From Nitrospira sp. (GTDB lineage: Bacteria; Nitrospirota; Nitrospiria; Nitrospirales; Nitrospiraceae): 64,000 nucleotides of DNA. Position 1 is the first letter of the stretch. Each line of letters starts with the position of its first letter. Shown here one piece after another: positions 16,976 to 27,135 of the stretch. The notes beneath the pieces were generated by a model, which saw only the letters and a list, made by a program, of their open reading frames with translations, was not told the origin of the DNA and did no database searches. The stretch is taken from positions 930,001 through 994,000 of the forward strand of contig BQWY01000001.1 of the NCBI GenBank assembly GCA_036984305.1, in the 5' to 3' direction. The position numbers and the translations under genes are program-made.

Positions 16976-17683
16976 TTACGCGGCGACGGCCGGATTACCG
17001 ACTCGCAACTCGACCTTATTCTTTTCCGCCCACTCCGAGGCGATCTCGTAGGCACGCTTCACGGTTGCCAGGTTCTTCTGAAGCAACATCTCTTTCTTGG
17101 CGAACTTCTTCTTGATGGCTTCGTCGAGCGAAGCCGTCCCGCCAGAGGCAACGAATTTCTTACCGAAGCGCTCCTGCAAGGCACCGTCCAGCGCCTCCAT
17201 CGAGACGCATTTGGTGATCCCAGCGACCGAGCCGATCATGGTCATATTGGTGGACAACTCTGTTCCGGCAATCTCTATAGCCAGTTCCGTACCGGCAATG
17301 TAAAAGACGGCCACGTTCAGGTCCTGAAGTCGTTCGATGTCCTCTTGCGACAAAAGAGACTCGCCGGAGTTGATGACGACCACGCCGCCTTCCTTAATGC
17401 CGGAATAGAACGGCATCGTATAGCTTTTCCCCATCGTGATGACCTGCGGATGAAACACTTCAATGACGTCGGGGAACACCAGTTCGCCGCGGTCGTAGAT
17501 GCGTTCAATCCCGATGCGACAGTAGCTTTCCGCCGGAGCCATGCGCTTTTCAGCGCCAAAGAACGGATTGGAAATGGAAAACTTACCATCACGATTGGCG
17601 GCCATTGCCATGACGTGAGCGGCGGTCACGGCTCCTTGACCTCCAAGTCCCGACATTCTGATATTCAATCGTTTCTTAATCAT
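16976..17683 (-). CDS. 2-oxoacid:ferredoxin oxidoreductase gamma subunit (PorG/ForG-like)
   Basis: A 235-residue gamma subunit of a pyruvate/2-oxoglutarate:ferredoxin oxidoreductase. It opens with the family's GLGGQGAVTAAHVMA motif, which helps bind coenzyme A, followed by PFFGAEKRMAPAESYCRIG. It acts in the cytosol as part of a five-subunit complex that, in the reductive TCA cycle, carboxylates acetyl-CoA or succinyl-CoA using reduced ferredoxin. Which 2-oxoacid is used cannot be read from this subunit. It lies 17 bp after the beta-subunit gene. Confidence 0.9.
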   Translation of the reverse strand: MIKKRLNIRMSGLGGQGAVTAAHVMAMAANRDGKFSISNPFFGAEKRMAPAESYCRIGIERIYDRGELVFPDVIEVFHPQVITMGKSYTMPFYSGIKEGGVVVINSGESLLSQEDIERLQDLNVAVFYIAGTELAIEIAGTELSTNMTMIGSVAGITKCVSMEALDGALQERFGKKFVASGGTASLDEAIKKKFAKKEMLLQKNLATVKRAYEIASEWAEKNKVELRVGNPAVAA

Positions 17684-17700
17684 GAGCGGCCTCCAATTCC

Positions 17701-18603
17701 TTAGGCTTTCGCGGTTAACTGCTTTGCGGCGGCCTTTCGTTCCTTGTCCTTGGCCGCCATTTCGGCCAGGAACTGCTTGGCAGGCTCACTGATATATTCC
17801 TTGTAGGCAAACCGCTCAGTTGGTTTCTCAGAATCGCGCATCTCCTGCAATCCTTCCATGCTATTCTTCCCAATCTCGAGAATGCACGGAGTGTAGAGCT
17901 GCAAGTAGGTCGGGCCGATTTCGCGTGCAACCATGACAGCGTTGCGGATGACCTTTTCGACCAGCGACGGTTTGCTCACGGTGCAATTGACCACGTAATG
18001 GCAGCCGGATTCACGTGCGATTTCTGGTAACCGCACTTTATCGAATAACTTTCCGACCGGAGCCATTTTCGCCACGAATCCACGCTGCATCAGACCGCTC
18101 TCCTGGCCTCCTGTATTCGCATACAGCTCGTTATCGAAACAAATGGTGGTGAACTTTTCCTGCCGAAACCACGCCTGGAGGGTCATGTCCAGGCCGATAT
18201 CGACCGTGGCGCCGTCGCCGGCTAGCACCACAACGTCCTTAGTCCGGTCCGGGAAGCGCACGGTCAATGCGCGCTTGAGCCCGGAAGCAATGGCGTTCTG
18301 ATTGCCGAACAACGAGTGAATGTTATGGACTGCCACCATCGGGAAAACGAGGCTCGTACATCCCGTGGAGCCCACCATGACCGTGTCTTCAGGATTTGGA
18401 AGTGAGGCAAGGATGTATCGAAACGCCATGGATTCCGGACAGCCGGCACAGAGAGAGTGTTGTTCGATCAGCTCTTTTGACGAGCCGATATCTTTCCAGC
18501 CGCGGTCTTCCTTGCCGTAAGTCGCACTTTTCACCAGGTCCTGGTAATCAGACGGCATGATATCGAATAGATCCTCAGAAATCTTGATTCGCTCTTTGCT
18601 CAT
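17701..18603 (-). CDS. 2-oxoacid:ferredoxin oxidoreductase beta subunit, TPP-binding (PorB/ForB-like)
   Basis: A 300-residue beta subunit that binds thiamine pyrophosphate. HSLCAGCPES near residue 50 supplies cysteines typical of the subunit. VVLAGDGATVDIG followed about 30 residues later by FDNELYANTGGQ is the TPP/Mg motif (GDG...N). The C-terminal helix is Lys/Ala-rich. Assignment to the pyruvate versus 2-oxoglutarate enzyme is left open. It is the third gene of the operon. Confidence 0.92.
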   Translation of the reverse strand: MSKERIKISEDLFDIMPSDYQDLVKSATYGKEDRGWKDIGSSKELIEQHSLCAGCPESMAFRYILASLPNPEDTVMVGSTGCTSLVFPMVAVHNIHSLFGNQNAIASGLKRALTVRFPDRTKDVVVLAGDGATVDIGLDMTLQAWFRQEKFTTICFDNELYANTGGQESGLMQRGFVAKMAPVGKLFDKVRLPEIARESGCHYVVNCTVSKPSLVEKVIRNAVMVAREIGPTYLQLYTPCILEIGKNSMEGLQEMRDSEKPTERFAYKEYISEPAKQFLAEMAAKDKERKAAAKQLTAKA

Positions 18604-18656
18604 ATATGCCTCCTCACATTCGTGCCAGCCACGAGCTGGTTTTCAATGTTTACTGC

Positions 18657-19871
18657 TCAGCTCCCACGACCGGCCATGACGAACGACTTTTTCAGGCCCA
18701 ACGCGGTCTTGATTTCGTTCACAATAATCTCGGGCGGCATCGTCATGCCTCCGCACACGTGCGGACCGGCGTGCACGCGCTGGTGGTTCGGCACGGTAGC
18801 CCGGATTTCCTTCGCCAGCCAACCGGTCACGTTGAACTCTGGCACGAAGATGTGCTTGGCATTCTTCGTCGCCTCTCGGATTTCCTCATCCGGCCACGGA
18901 CGGAGGGTCTTGACCTTGACCAAGCCGCAACGCACCCCTTCGTCTTCGAGCAGGCGAATCGCCTCTCGGCCCTGCGAAACCGCGGTGCCGGACGCCACGA
19001 TCATGATATCCGTGTCGGTATTCTCTGCATCAATCAATCCATTTAACCAGTGGATGCTGTGCTTACGCGAACGTTCCACTGCAGCCCAAATCTCTTGTTG
19101 CCAGCTGGCGTGGGTCGCGTAGCTGATGTAGTTGCTCTTCATCACGAAAGGATCGCGCATCATCCGGACCGGCGGACATTCCATATCCATACACGGAACC
19201 GGGGACCGGTAGGGGTCGTACGGCGGCAAGCACATGTCCGGCGGCGTGAGATTCACGACGTCTTTCGTGTGCGTGACGAAGAATCCGTCGCAACACAGCG
19301 CCAACGGAAGGTGCACATCCGGCTCCTCGCTAACCATATAACCCATCAGGATCCAGTCAAAGAAGTCTTGGGCAGTCTCGGCATGCCAGACGAGCATGCC
19401 TGTGTTCAACAGATAGGCGATCTCCAAGGTGTCCGGCTGAATTGAGAGCGGCGAATTAATGCCTCGGCACGTGACGATCATCTGGATCGGCAATCGGGCG
19501 CCGGCCCACATGGGGAAGTTTTCCATGGCACGCATCGTACCGGGACCCGCAGTCGTCGTGAATACGCGTGCGCCTCCAAAAGCTGCGCCGGCGCATTGCG
19601 ACATGACGGCAAACTCGCTTTCCCCGCGGAAATAATCGCCGATGTATCCTTCAGCAAAAAGTTCGCCGATCAAAGCGGCCGCTTCGGATTGCGGGGTGAT
19701 GGGATAGGCAATCATGACGTCGCAGCTAGCTCGCCGAATCGCTTCCTTGATAACCTCGCTCCCCGTGAAGAATGACGGGGTCCGTGGCGCTTCGTGCATG
19801 AGCTTCCAAGGATCGGTGAATGTTTGCCCCTTTTTATTTTGTGTCCCGATAAGGGATTTCGTATCCGCCAT
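18657..19871 (-). CDS. 2-oxoacid:ferredoxin oxidoreductase alpha subunit (PorA/ForA-like)
   Basis: A 404-residue alpha subunit containing the pyrimidine-binding domain (about residues 35-230: GSEVIKEAIRRA, AYPITPQSEAA, TTAGPGTMRAMEN) and a transketolase-C-like domain (about 265-380: ASGTAVSQGREAIR, VKTLRPWP). The YPITP segment is typical of the acceptor oxidoreductase alpha chains. Together with the beta chain it forms the active site for reversible oxidative decarboxylation of a 2-oxoacid. It is the second gene of the operon, 53 bp after the small E subunit. Confidence 0.92.
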   Translation of the reverse strand: MADTKSLIGTQNKKGQTFTDPWKLMHEAPRTPSFFTGSEVIKEAIRRASCDVMIAYPITPQSEAAALIGELFAEGYIGDYFRGESEFAVMSQCAGAAFGGARVFTTTAGPGTMRAMENFPMWAGARLPIQMIVTCRGINSPLSIQPDTLEIAYLLNTGMLVWHAETAQDFFDWILMGYMVSEEPDVHLPLALCCDGFFVTHTKDVVNLTPPDMCLPPYDPYRSPVPCMDMECPPVRMMRDPFVMKSNYISYATHASWQQEIWAAVERSRKHSIHWLNGLIDAENTDTDIMIVASGTAVSQGREAIRLLEDEGVRCGLVKVKTLRPWPDEEIREATKNAKHIFVPEFNVTGWLAKEIRATVPNHQRVHAGPHVCGGMTMPPEIIVNEIKTALGLKKSFVMAGRGS

Positions 19872-19924
19872 GGATCTAGCCTCCTTTCAGCAGACCAGGT
19901 GGTCTCTGAATGCCTGTATGCCGA

Positions 19925-20560
19925 TTAGTTCGACGATCCGTTCCGCGACCCGCGGGTACGGACCTGCACGGTTCCTTTGAGTTTCTTCACCCAGTCGGCT
20001 AAGCGCATGATTTTGTCGACGGATGCGTCGCGAAACGACAGCATGGCGTCCTCGTGGCCTGCCTGCGCGCACATAGCGATCGTATAACAGGAAGTGCCGC
20101 CACGGATAATTTTGAGGGACAAATTCGCTTGATGACAATGCACCCCGACAAACATGCAACAGTCGATCTTGTTGTGCCAGATAGTCAGATTGGGATGATT
20201 TGGATTGATTTCCATTTCGGGATTGATCTTCGGATACTTCGGCCGATAGTCGGGCATTGGGATCAGCATCGGGATCTGGTCTGGTCCCACACACTCCTTC
20301 AGGGTGTTATAAAGATGGCGAATCGCGGTCGCCTTCTTCGCGGCCTTTTCATTCCATGCCCAGAGTACCAGCGGCCCAGGGAAGATGGTGGGGACTTTAG
20401 CCATCAGAAACTGCCGAGCCGCCTCTTCCATGGCCTTCTCTTCCGGGACAATAACCCCGTTGACATGGGCTTCACCCGGGTTAGGGAGATAAATTCCCAT
20501 CGAAGCGGCGGCAGGAGGGAGGAAGTGTTCGGGTCCGGGCATCACGCGATATTCAGTCAT
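19925..20560 (-). CDS. Additional (epsilon-type) subunit of five-subunit 2-oxoacid:ferredoxin oxidoreductase (PorE/ForE-like)
   Basis: A 211-residue protein without cofactor motifs other than a Cys/His-rich stretch (DCCMFVGVHCHQANLS). Its position as first gene of the A-B-G-D operon, its size, and the central domain with ILVG-type beta strands match the extra subunit of the five-subunit oxidoreductases known from Hydrogenobacter and Nitrospira. Its exact role is not established; it may stabilise the complex or bind an acceptor. The last 15 residues are basic and divergent. Confidence 0.75.
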   Translation of the reverse strand: MTEYRVMPGPEHFLPPAAASMGIYLPNPGEAHVNGVIVPEEKAMEEAARQFLMAKVPTIFPGPLVLWAWNEKAAKKATAIRHLYNTLKECVGPDQIPMLIPMPDYRPKYPKINPEMEINPNHPNLTIWHNKIDCCMFVGVHCHQANLSLKIIRGGTSCYTIAMCAQAGHEDAMLSFRDASVDKIMRLADWVKKLKGTVQVRTRGSRNGSSN

Positions 20561-20880
20561 TGCGGTCCTACTCCACGGTTCGAAATTGGCCTTGAAAGTA
20601 AGGGATCCAGAAATTCGCCAAGCTGCCTACACTGTAAGCTTTTACATGGTGTTATGCAAGTTCGCAGAAGGCCCACAATCTGAAAATTTTGGGCCTTCGG
20701 AAGTAATACGGTTAGGTCTTTAGGGCCAAATGAAGCGGGAAGGGGGCTATGCCATGACCTCTGACAGCAGTGCGACCGATCCACGTCATTTAACCCTTTG
20801 TACTAATAGCGAATTTATTCGTTACAGTTCGCAATAATACATGCTGCGCCGCGATCCGAAAGATCCCTATTCCCCGCCAC
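20561..20880. other. Intergenic region upstream of the oxidoreductase operon
   Basis: 320 bp between the start of the five-gene oxidoreductase operon and the end of the TPR gene (both minus strand). It presumably holds the operon promoter. It is more AT-rich than its surroundings near 20630-20720 and 20795-20840, but I could not pick a convincing promoter or hairpin. Confidence 0.4.
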
Positions 20881-22122
20881 TCAACATGCTTTGCGAATGC
20901 CCAGCCTACAAGCCCTTGCCAGGTCCTGTTGGGCAGAATCCTCGGCGCCAACCTGTTGATACAATCGACCTCGCCGGTACAGCGCGTCTCCATGATCTGG
21001 TACGTGCTCCAGCAGGGTCGTCAAGTCTTTTGCAGCGAGGTCTGGTTGTCGAAGGGCCGTGTGGACTAGGCTCCGCATGAGGTAGGCTTCAGCCTGTTGC
21101 GGAACCCAAGTCGGGCGCGGCTCCTCCCCTAGGAGCAGGTCCAAAGGAGGAAGGGCGAGCGGCCATCGAGCCTGATCGATCCTGGCACGAGCCAGCGCGA
21201 CGGCGGCGGCAAGCATCCGCTGTCTGCCCAAGTCAAATAGAGGATCAACTTGGAGAAGACGCCAATATGCGTCGACCGCGGCTTCGTACTGGTCCATCTC
21301 AACGAACATTTCGCCCAAACCAAACAGCGCCCATGTGTTTGTTGCATTCACAGACAGTGACATGGAGAAATCCGAACGTGCGAGGTTCAGGAACCGAAGC
21401 CGATCTGCCTGGGTGATCGATCCGTCCGTTCGTGCCAGGCCTAAGAAGGAGTGGCCACGCATCGCATAAGCGACGTGATCACGCGGGTTAGCCGCGATTG
21501 CGCGAGTAGTCAAGTCGATCTTGCTGGGCCACGTCGACGACAGTCGTGCGGCTTCCCGGAGTTTCTCTGGTGTTTCGATTTGGATGAAATTCTCCCTGGG
21601 GTTGGGATGACTGCTCCGCCGCAACTGAGCGACTTCGTTTCTGAGTTGAGTATTCTCGCTACGAAGTTGGAGTGCACGAGATGTCTGGAGGTCCTTGTGA
21701 TAGAGGTGTCGGATAGCATCGTTCAGTCGGTCCATCTCAACAAGAGCCCGAATTCGTACGTAGAACGTCGGCCTATTCTGGTCGATGTAAACCTGACGAT
21801 CGAGGACAGTAGTCTGTAAAATGGCGGCGGCCAGAGTCCGAATGGCTAGCGAACTTCGCTGCTCGCCAGCCTTCTGCCCACTAGTGTGTTCGATGTCGTA
21901 GAACGTGCTTTCCACATAGATGCCCGCCTGTTCAATAGCGTTGCGCTGGGCGCGTTCCAGAACGAACCGTTCGGCATCAGACAAGGTATCCTTATCAGCC
22001 ATGACATACGTGGCCTCGCTCAGGATGACCCGTTGGGCAGCGAGCACAGGAGAAATAACTATCAAAGGCAGGAGCAGAATCGCGAGCCGGACCACGATGG
22101 CGAGACGATTTATGGTGCTCAT
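20881..22122 (-). CDS. Exported TPR-repeat protein
   Basis: A 413-residue protein with a signal peptide (about residues 1-30, ending SPVLAAQ). A domain of about 120 residues (VILSEATYVMADKDT...) resembles the N-terminal region of some periplasmic lipoprotein or flagellar-type assembly proteins. A short coiled coil follows (RSENTQLRNEVAQLRR), then several tetratricopeptide repeats from about residue 190 to the end (for example YAMRGHSFLGLAR, ALFGLGEMFVEM, ALYRRGRLYQQVG). It probably acts as a periplasmic protein-interaction scaffold; partner unknown. The ATG at 22122 is chosen for its GAGGTG binding site and because the signal peptide starts there. Confidence 0.8.
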   Translation of the reverse strand: MSTINRLAIVVRLAILLLPLIVISPVLAAQRVILSEATYVMADKDTLSDAERFVLERAQRNAIEQAGIYVESTFYDIEHTSGQKAGEQRSSLAIRTLAAAILQTTVLDRQVYIDQNRPTFYVRIRALVEMDRLNDAIRHLYHKDLQTSRALQLRSENTQLRNEVAQLRRSSHPNPRENFIQIETPEKLREAARLSSTWPSKIDLTTRAIAANPRDHVAYAMRGHSFLGLARTDGSITQADRLRFLNLARSDFSMSLSVNATNTWALFGLGEMFVEMDQYEAAVDAYWRLLQVDPLFDLGRQRMLAAAVALARARIDQARWPLALPPLDLLLGEEPRPTWVPQQAEAYLMRSLVHTALRQPDLAAKDLTTLLEHVPDHGDALYRRGRLYQQVGAEDSAQQDLARACRLGIRKAC

Positions 22123-22248
22123 CGCGACACCTCGACCAACCTTACTTCCGGCTGGTGCGATTTCGCAACCGGCGCAGATGTGCCACACGAGAAAATGAGA
22201 GTCGGACTCCTTTTCCGGGCAGAGGGTGAAGGCCGGTGAGCTTGGGCG

Positions 22249-22524
22249 TCAAACTTTGGGGAGGACCTGGAGAAATGGATGAATTTCAACGCGATCAAAC
22301 ACGCCAAATTTTACATAGGGATCCGCCTGGACAAGGGCCTGGACTTCTTCTAAGTTCTGGGCCTCGACGACAATAAGACTTCCGGTCTTATCGGTCAGAG
22401 GCCCTGCCAGGATCACCCTTCCTTGAGAATCCAACGGTTCCAGATGCGCCAAATGAGCCGGCCTGTGCACTCTTCGTTTGGCTTCAGCCTCCGGTCCATC
22501 GAATCCGAAGATCACGTACTTCAT
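22249..22524 (-). CDS. YciI-like protein
   Basis: A 91-residue protein of the YCII-related family, a ferredoxin-like dimeric alpha+beta fold. The family's RPAHLAHLEPLDSQGRVILAGPL segment contains the His and the Gly-Pro loop, and DPYVKFGVFDRVEIHPF matches the conserved DP(F/Y)...G(L)(F/V) end. Some members are dehydrochlorinase-like, but most have no known function. It lies 29 bp downstream of the DUF2203 gene on the same strand, so the two are probably co-transcribed. Confidence 0.88.
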   Translation of the reverse strand: MKYVIFGFDGPEAEAKRRVHRPAHLAHLEPLDSQGRVILAGPLTDKTGSLIVVEAQNLEEVQALVQADPYVKFGVFDRVEIHPFLQVLPKV

Positions 22525-22553
22525 TGTTCATTCCGCATGGGCTGCTCGGCTTC

Positions 22554-22967
22554 CTACCCTAGTCGGGTGATGGATTGACGTCCCTGGAAGCCAGCGTGGA
22601 TCTCGTGCCACCAAGCCACTTCGTCCTCGCCTAATTTCCAACACAGATAGACGATGCGTCCCTCATACCGATGTGGGAAATCGCACAGCCCGGTTTCAAC
22701 GTCCTTGAGGAGGACTCCAGTCTCCTCAAGAGCTTGGAGGTTGCGACTGACCTGCTCAAGCGCTTGAAGATACAGCACTCCATATCGGCTGCCACCACCG
22801 TATTCCGCCCGGAGGCTCGCACGATGAATATCGTCTTGAATAACTTCAAGAGTCCTGCGAGCATGCCGGATGCGGGTGAGGTGAAGATGGAGCGTGGGGA
22901 TCAGTTCGTTGGCTTCCGTCAACGAAAAGGTGCGCTCGGATGAGTCCTCGGAATCGTGCCAGTCCAT
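22554..22967 (-). CDS. DUF2203 family protein
   Basis: A 137-residue protein matching the DUF2203 family: an N-terminal FSLTEANELIPTL segment, a helical middle that is probably coiled coil, and a C-terminal FPHRYEGRIVYLCWKLGEDEVAWWHE segment, which is the most conserved part of the family. Function is unknown. The open frame extends 55 codons upstream, but the family starts near the ATG at 22967 and the extra residues are low-quality. Confidence 0.85.
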   Translation of the reverse strand: MDWHDSEDSSERTFSLTEANELIPTLHLHLTRIRHARRTLEVIQDDIHRASLRAEYGGGSRYGVLYLQALEQVSRNLQALEETGVLLKDVETGLCDFPHRYEGRIVYLCWKLGEDEVAWWHEIHAGFQGRQSITRLG

Positions 22968-23571
22968 AGGAAGAATTTCGCGGCAGGCTCGTTCACCGTG
23001 TGTAACACAGGTGTCAGCCAGGTGTAAACGTGATCCGGTTCCCGACGAAGCGCTCAGCGAGAAGCGGCCCCAAGGAAAGCCTGGGGCATTCCACAGGCTG
23101 TACCGCGAATGACTCCATTCGGTTCTGTCCAATGCTTGACAAGCGGAGGCATTGGCGTTACCCTAAGACCGTTACACTTGCCGAGTAAAGCCAATATCCC
23201 AACCTGCTTATTGAAACTTCCTGGAACCAAAGGCACGGTCCGTTGCAAGACGGCATTCAGCTAAATACGAAGATGAGTCATCCCTCGGACGGCACCCGCT
23301 CGAGCCTGGCATAGTCCAAGACTTCAGAGAAAAGGACACACAATCGGCGTTGATGCAATTCTTTGTCGGAATTCGTTGCCCTCGTCACTTGTCCTCTCCG
23401 GTCTGTCGTTAGGATAGTCGCACGACAAATTCGACAGGACGCTCGACCACTAAGTCAACTATCTGAACGTCATGCGGCATCAATAGGATGTGTAAAGAAG
23501 GATATCGTCATCTGCACCTGCCATTTATTGTCTGTCAGACATAATTTCAGACCTGCCGAAGGGGGAACCAC
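22968..23571. other. Intergenic region upstream of rho
   Basis: About 600 bp between the divergent DUF2203 gene and rho. Rho mRNAs often have long leaders used for autoregulation, so part of this may be transcribed. No known riboswitch motif, tRNA or credible small gene was recognised. The open frames here overlap each other and look random. Confidence 0.4.
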
Positions 23572-24819
23572 ATGCATCTGGCCGAGCTGAAGCAGAAGTC
23601 CATCGCCGATTTGAACGAGGTAGCGCGCGAACTGAAGATAGAAAATGCCGCCAATCTCCGTAAGCAGGAGTTGATTTTCGCGATTCTTCAGGCGCAGACG
23701 GAGAAGAACGGGGTGGTTTTCGGGGAGGGGGTGCTTGAAACGCTGCCGGACGGATTCGGTTTTCTCCGGGCGCCTGATTCCAACTATCTCCCTGGGCCTG
23801 ACGACATCTACATTTCTCCCTCGCAAATCCGGCGTTTCAATCTGCGGACAGGGGATATCGTTTCCGGGCAGATCAGACCTCCTAAAGAAAGCGAGCGCTA
23901 TTTTGCCTTGCTGAAAGTCGAGAAGGTCAATCTCGAGGACCCCGATGTGGCCCGAGATAAGATCCTCTTCGACAACCTCACGCCTTTGTACCCCGAAGAG
24001 CGTCTCAAGTTGGAGCATCACCAGGAGGAACATTGCACCCGGGTCATGGATCTGATTACCCCGATCGGAAAGGGCCAACGAGGACTGATTGTTGCTGCTC
24101 CCCGGACTGGGAAGACCATGCTCTTGCAGGCGATCGCCCGTGCGATAATCAAAAATCATCCCGAGGTCGTTCTCATTGTGTTGCTAATCGACGAGCGTCC
24201 GGAAGAAGTCACGGATTGGCAGCGCCAAGTCAAAGCCGAGGTGATCAGCTCGACCTTCGACGAACCCGCGCAGCGCCATGCGCAAGTAGCTGAAATGGTG
24301 TTGGAAAAGGCCAAGCGGTTGGTCGAGCACAAACGGGATGTCGTGATTCTTTTAGACAGCATCACACGGCTCGCGCGGGCCTACAATACGATTGCGCCGC
24401 CCAGTGGTAAGGTCCTATCGGGAGGGTTGGACTCAAATGCACTTCAGCGGCCGAAACGGTTCTTTGGGGCGGCCCGTAATATTGAAAACGGGGGAAGCCT
24501 CACCATTATGGCGACTGCACTAGTCGACACCGGTAGCCGCATGGATGATGTGATCTTTGAAGAGTTCAAGGGAACTGGTAATATGGAAGTCCATCTCGAT
24601 CGCCGTCTGGCCGATAAGCGTATCTTCCCGGCTATTGACATCGCGCAGTCCGGCACGAGAAAAGAAGAGTTGCTGGTCGACAAGGATCGGCTCAATAAGA
24701 TGTGGATTCTCCGCAAGGTATTGAGTCCGTTGGGAACGGTCGAAGCGATGGAATTCCTGATGGACAAGATGCAGGGTACCAAGACCAATCAGGACTTCCT
24801 GCTTTCGATGAATCGGTAA
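23572..24819 (+). CDS. rho: Transcription termination factor Rho
   Basis: A 415-residue hexameric RNA helicase that terminates transcription. An N-terminal helical Rho-N domain (about residues 1-45) is followed by the RNA-binding cold-shock-like domain containing [35 protein letters not shown]. The ATPase domain follows: Walker [11 protein letters not shown], then [18 protein letters not shown], the Q-loop region [14 protein letters not shown] and the R-loop. Length is that of compact Rho proteins without an insertion. GGGGGA precedes the ATG. rpmE and prfA follow immediately. Confidence 0.98.
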   Translation: MHLAELKQKSIADLNEVARELKIENAANLRKQELIFAILQAQTEKNGVVFGEGVLETLPDGFGFLRAPDSNYLPGPDDIYISPSQIRRFNLRTGDIVSGQIRPPKESERYFALLKVEKVNLEDPDVARDKILFDNLTPLYPEERLKLEHHQEEHCTRVMDLITPIGKGQRGLIVAAPRTGKTMLLQAIARAIIKNHPEVVLIVLLIDERPEEVTDWQRQVKAEVISSTFDEPAQRHAQVAEMVLEKAKRLVEHKRDVVILLDSITRLARAYNTIAPPSGKVLSGGLDSNALQRPKRFFGAARNIENGGSLTIMATALVDTGSRMDDVIFEEFKGTGNMEVHLDRRLADKRIFPAIDIAQSGTRKEELLVDKDRLNKMWILRKVLSPLGTVEAMEFLMDKMQGTKTNQDFLLSMNR

Positions 24820-24849
24820 CGTGTGCGTGATCTCCGAGGAGTCGTGTGT

Positions 24850-25056
24850 ATGAAAGACGGTATTCATCCAGCCTATCGTAATGCCTGGGTCAGTTGCGCC
24901 TGCGGGTCACGCTTTAAGACTCGCACCACGGTGGGCGACCTCAAGGTGGACATTTGCTCCAGCTGCCACCCATTCTTCACCGGCATGCAGAAAATCGTCG
25001 ACACGGAAGGGCGCGTGGAGCGGTTCAAGAAGAAGTACGCGAAGAAATCGAAGTAG
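24850..25056 (+). CDS. rpmE: 50S ribosomal protein L31
   Basis: A 68-residue ribosomal protein L31 of the zinc-binding (C+) type: Cys16 and Cys18 (CACG) and the CSSC pair later coordinate zinc. The conserved HPFFTG and the basic C-terminus are present. The frame opens at 24823, but the ATG at 24850 (MKDGIHPAY) is the family start. It lies 30 bp after rho. Confidence 0.95.
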   Translation: MKDGIHPAYRNAWVSCACGSRFKTRTTVGDLKVDICSSCHPFFTGMQKIVDTEGRVERFKKKYAKKSK

Positions 25057-25116
25057 CCCGCCAAGTTGCCCCCATGTGTGAGCACCGTCCCCGACGCGTA
25101 GGAGCGAGAATATCCT

Positions 25117-26223
25117 GTGGCCAATGTCCAAGCGGCAGACGGCAAGGAAGCCGTCCTTCTCTCCAGATGGGAGTCCGTCAAGGCTCGGCATGACGAAGTC
25201 GTGCGTCAGCTTCAGGACGAGTCCGTTCTCAGCCAACCCGATCAGATCCGAAAATTAAACAAAGAGCGTGTGGAGATCGAGGAACTGGCCCAGCTCTTCG
25301 ACGTCCGCCAAAGCCTTCTTCGCCAACAGAGTGATGCTGTGCAGTTGCTGAATGACCCCTCTGCAGATGCGGAATTCCACACACTGGCCGAGCAGGAGGA
25401 TGAGCAGCTTCGGGTGCAACTGAAGGCGTTGGAACAGAGGGCATTCGAGCTGCTGGTCCCGAAGGACCCGCGCGATGAGAAAAACATCGTTTTGGAGATT
25501 CGGGCGGGGACGGGCGGGGAAGAGGCGGGTTTGTTCGCCGGGGACCTCTTCCGGATGTACCAACGCTTTGCCGAGCGTAAGAGGCTGCGGACCGAGCTGG
25601 TTGATGCGTCCGAGACGGGCATCGGCGGCTATAAGGAGGTGATCGTCCTGGTCGAAGGAAAGGGGGCCTTCGGACTGTTCAAGCATGAGTCCGGTGTGCA
25701 TCGCGTCCAGCGTGTCCCGGTCACCGAGGCCAGCGGTCGAATCCACACGTCCGCCGTAACCGTCGCGGTCATGCCGGAGGTGGATGAAGTCGATGTACAG
25801 ATAGACCCGAAGGATCTTCGCATCGATACGTTCTGCTCTTCTGGCGCCGGCGGTCAGAGCGTCAATACCACTTACTCGGCCGTGCGCATTACTCACATCC
25901 CGACCGGCGTGGTCGTCAGTTGCCAGGACGAACGGTCCCAGTTGAAAAATCGCACCAAGGCGATGCGGACCCTTCGGGCCAGGATTGTGGATGCTGAACG
26001 AGCCAAGCAAGAGGCCGAGCTTGCGCACCATCGAAAGACGCAGGTCGGGTCCGGCGACAGGAGCGAAAAAATCCGCACCTACAACTTCCCGCAGAATCGT
26101 GTCACGGATCATCGGATTGGCCTGACCCTGCACCGATTGGACCAAGTCATGGATGGCGACCTGGATGAGATCATTGAGGGCCTGAGGGCGGCCCATGCAC
26201 AGGCCGCCGTAGAGGCCTTATGA
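25117..26223 (+). CDS. prfA: Peptide chain release factor 1
   Basis: A 368-residue release factor recognising UAA and UAG. The codon-recognition tripeptide region reads PVT in [14 protein letters not shown] (P-x-T type, as in RF1, not the SPF of RF2). The catalytic GGQ is in SGAGGQSVN, the Gln being the methylation target of PrmC, which is encoded next. The start is GTG at 25117 with a GTAGGAG site 12-15 bases upstream. The prmC ATG overlaps its stop. Confidence 0.97.
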   Translation: MANVQAADGKEAVLLSRWESVKARHDEVVRQLQDESVLSQPDQIRKLNKERVEIEELAQLFDVRQSLLRQQSDAVQLLNDPSADAEFHTLAEQEDEQLRVQLKALEQRAFELLVPKDPRDEKNIVLEIRAGTGGEEAGLFAGDLFRMYQRFAERKRLRTELVDASETGIGGYKEVIVLVEGKGAFGLFKHESGVHRVQRVPVTEASGRIHTSAVTVAVMPEVDEVDVQIDPKDLRIDTFCSSGAGGQSVNTTYSAVRITHIPTGVVVSCQDERSQLKNRTKAMRTLRARIVDAERAKQEAELAHHRKTQVGSGDRSEKIRTYNFPQNRVTDHRIGLTLHRLDQVMDGDLDEIIEGLRAAHAQAAVEAL

Positions 26224-27128
26224 GAATCGATGGCGTGACTGAAGAGTTACTCGCGGGTCCGACGGTGGGTACCCTCCTGTCATACGGGACCCGTCTGTTG
26301 TGCGATGCAGGTATCGAGGCCGCTGCGCGAGAAGCGGCCTGGATTCTTGAATCGGCGCTGGGGCGATCCGCGCTTACCTTGCGCTTGAACGCGTGTGATC
26401 TGGTCCATGAACGCGATCGGGCGCGGGCCGTCGAGCTCTTGACTCGTCGGGCGACGCGAGAGCCGCTTCAATACGTGCTCGGTACTCAGGAATTCTGCGG
26501 CCGATTGTTTCGAGTCATGTCGAATGTTTTAATTCCCCGTCCGGAGACGGAACTGCTCATTGATGAGGTCGTCCGCCGAGTCCCGACCGACCAATCCGGG
26601 ATCATGATCGATATTGGAACAGGATCAGGGTGTCTGGCCATCACGCTGGCAGGACGCTTCGAGAACGCACGTATCGTGGCGATCGATATGTCGCGAGGTG
26701 CCCTCGATGTGGCTCGATGCAATGCGGCGGAACACGAACTATCCGACCGGGTCGATTGGGTGCAGGGGGATGTCCTGAGCGCGTTGCGGCAGGAACGGCT
26801 TATGGGCAAAGTCTGCGTAATTGTCGCTAACCCCCCCTATATTCCACAGGGTGAATTGGATAGACTGCAGCCGGAAGTCGCGCACTATGAGCCCAGACTG
26901 GCATTGAATGGTGGGCCCGATGGGTTGGGTGTGCACAGACGGATCATCGCCGAGGCCAAGGATTATCTTGTCTCGGGGGGGGTGCTCGCCTTGGAGGTAG
27001 GAATGGGGCAAGCGCAAGCCGTCCAGAGTGAATTAGAGCGAGTCGGTTATATCCCTGGTGGTATCAGAGCCGACGAGGCGGGAATTGGACGGATCGTGAC
27101 CGCGCTACGCGGGGCGAAGCAGGAATAG
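26220..27128 (+). CDS. prmC: Release factor glutamine N5-methyltransferase PrmC
   Basis: A 302-residue methyltransferase that modifies the Gln of the release factor GGQ motif. Helical N-terminal domain, then class I SAM fold with [11 protein letters not shown] (motif I) and the catalytic NPPY motif (VANPPYIP). Start overlaps the prfA stop by four bases (ATGA), the usual translationally coupled arrangement. The late VGMGQ and IARIG-like end is replaced by [10 protein letters not shown]. Confidence 0.96.
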   Translation: MRIDGVTEELLAGPTVGTLLSYGTRLLCDAGIEAAAREAAWILESALGRSALTLRLNACDLVHERDRARAVELLTRRATREPLQYVLGTQEFCGRLFRVMSNVLIPRPETELLIDEVVRRVPTDQSGIMIDIGTGSGCLAITLAGRFENARIVAIDMSRGALDVARCNAAEHELSDRVDWVQGDVLSALRQERLMGKVCVIVANPPYIPQGELDRLQPEVAHYEPRLALNGGPDGLGVHRRIIAEAKDYLVSGGVLALEVGMGQAQAVQSELERVGYIPGGIRADEAGIGRIVTALRGAKQE

Positions 27129-27135
27129 GAATCGA

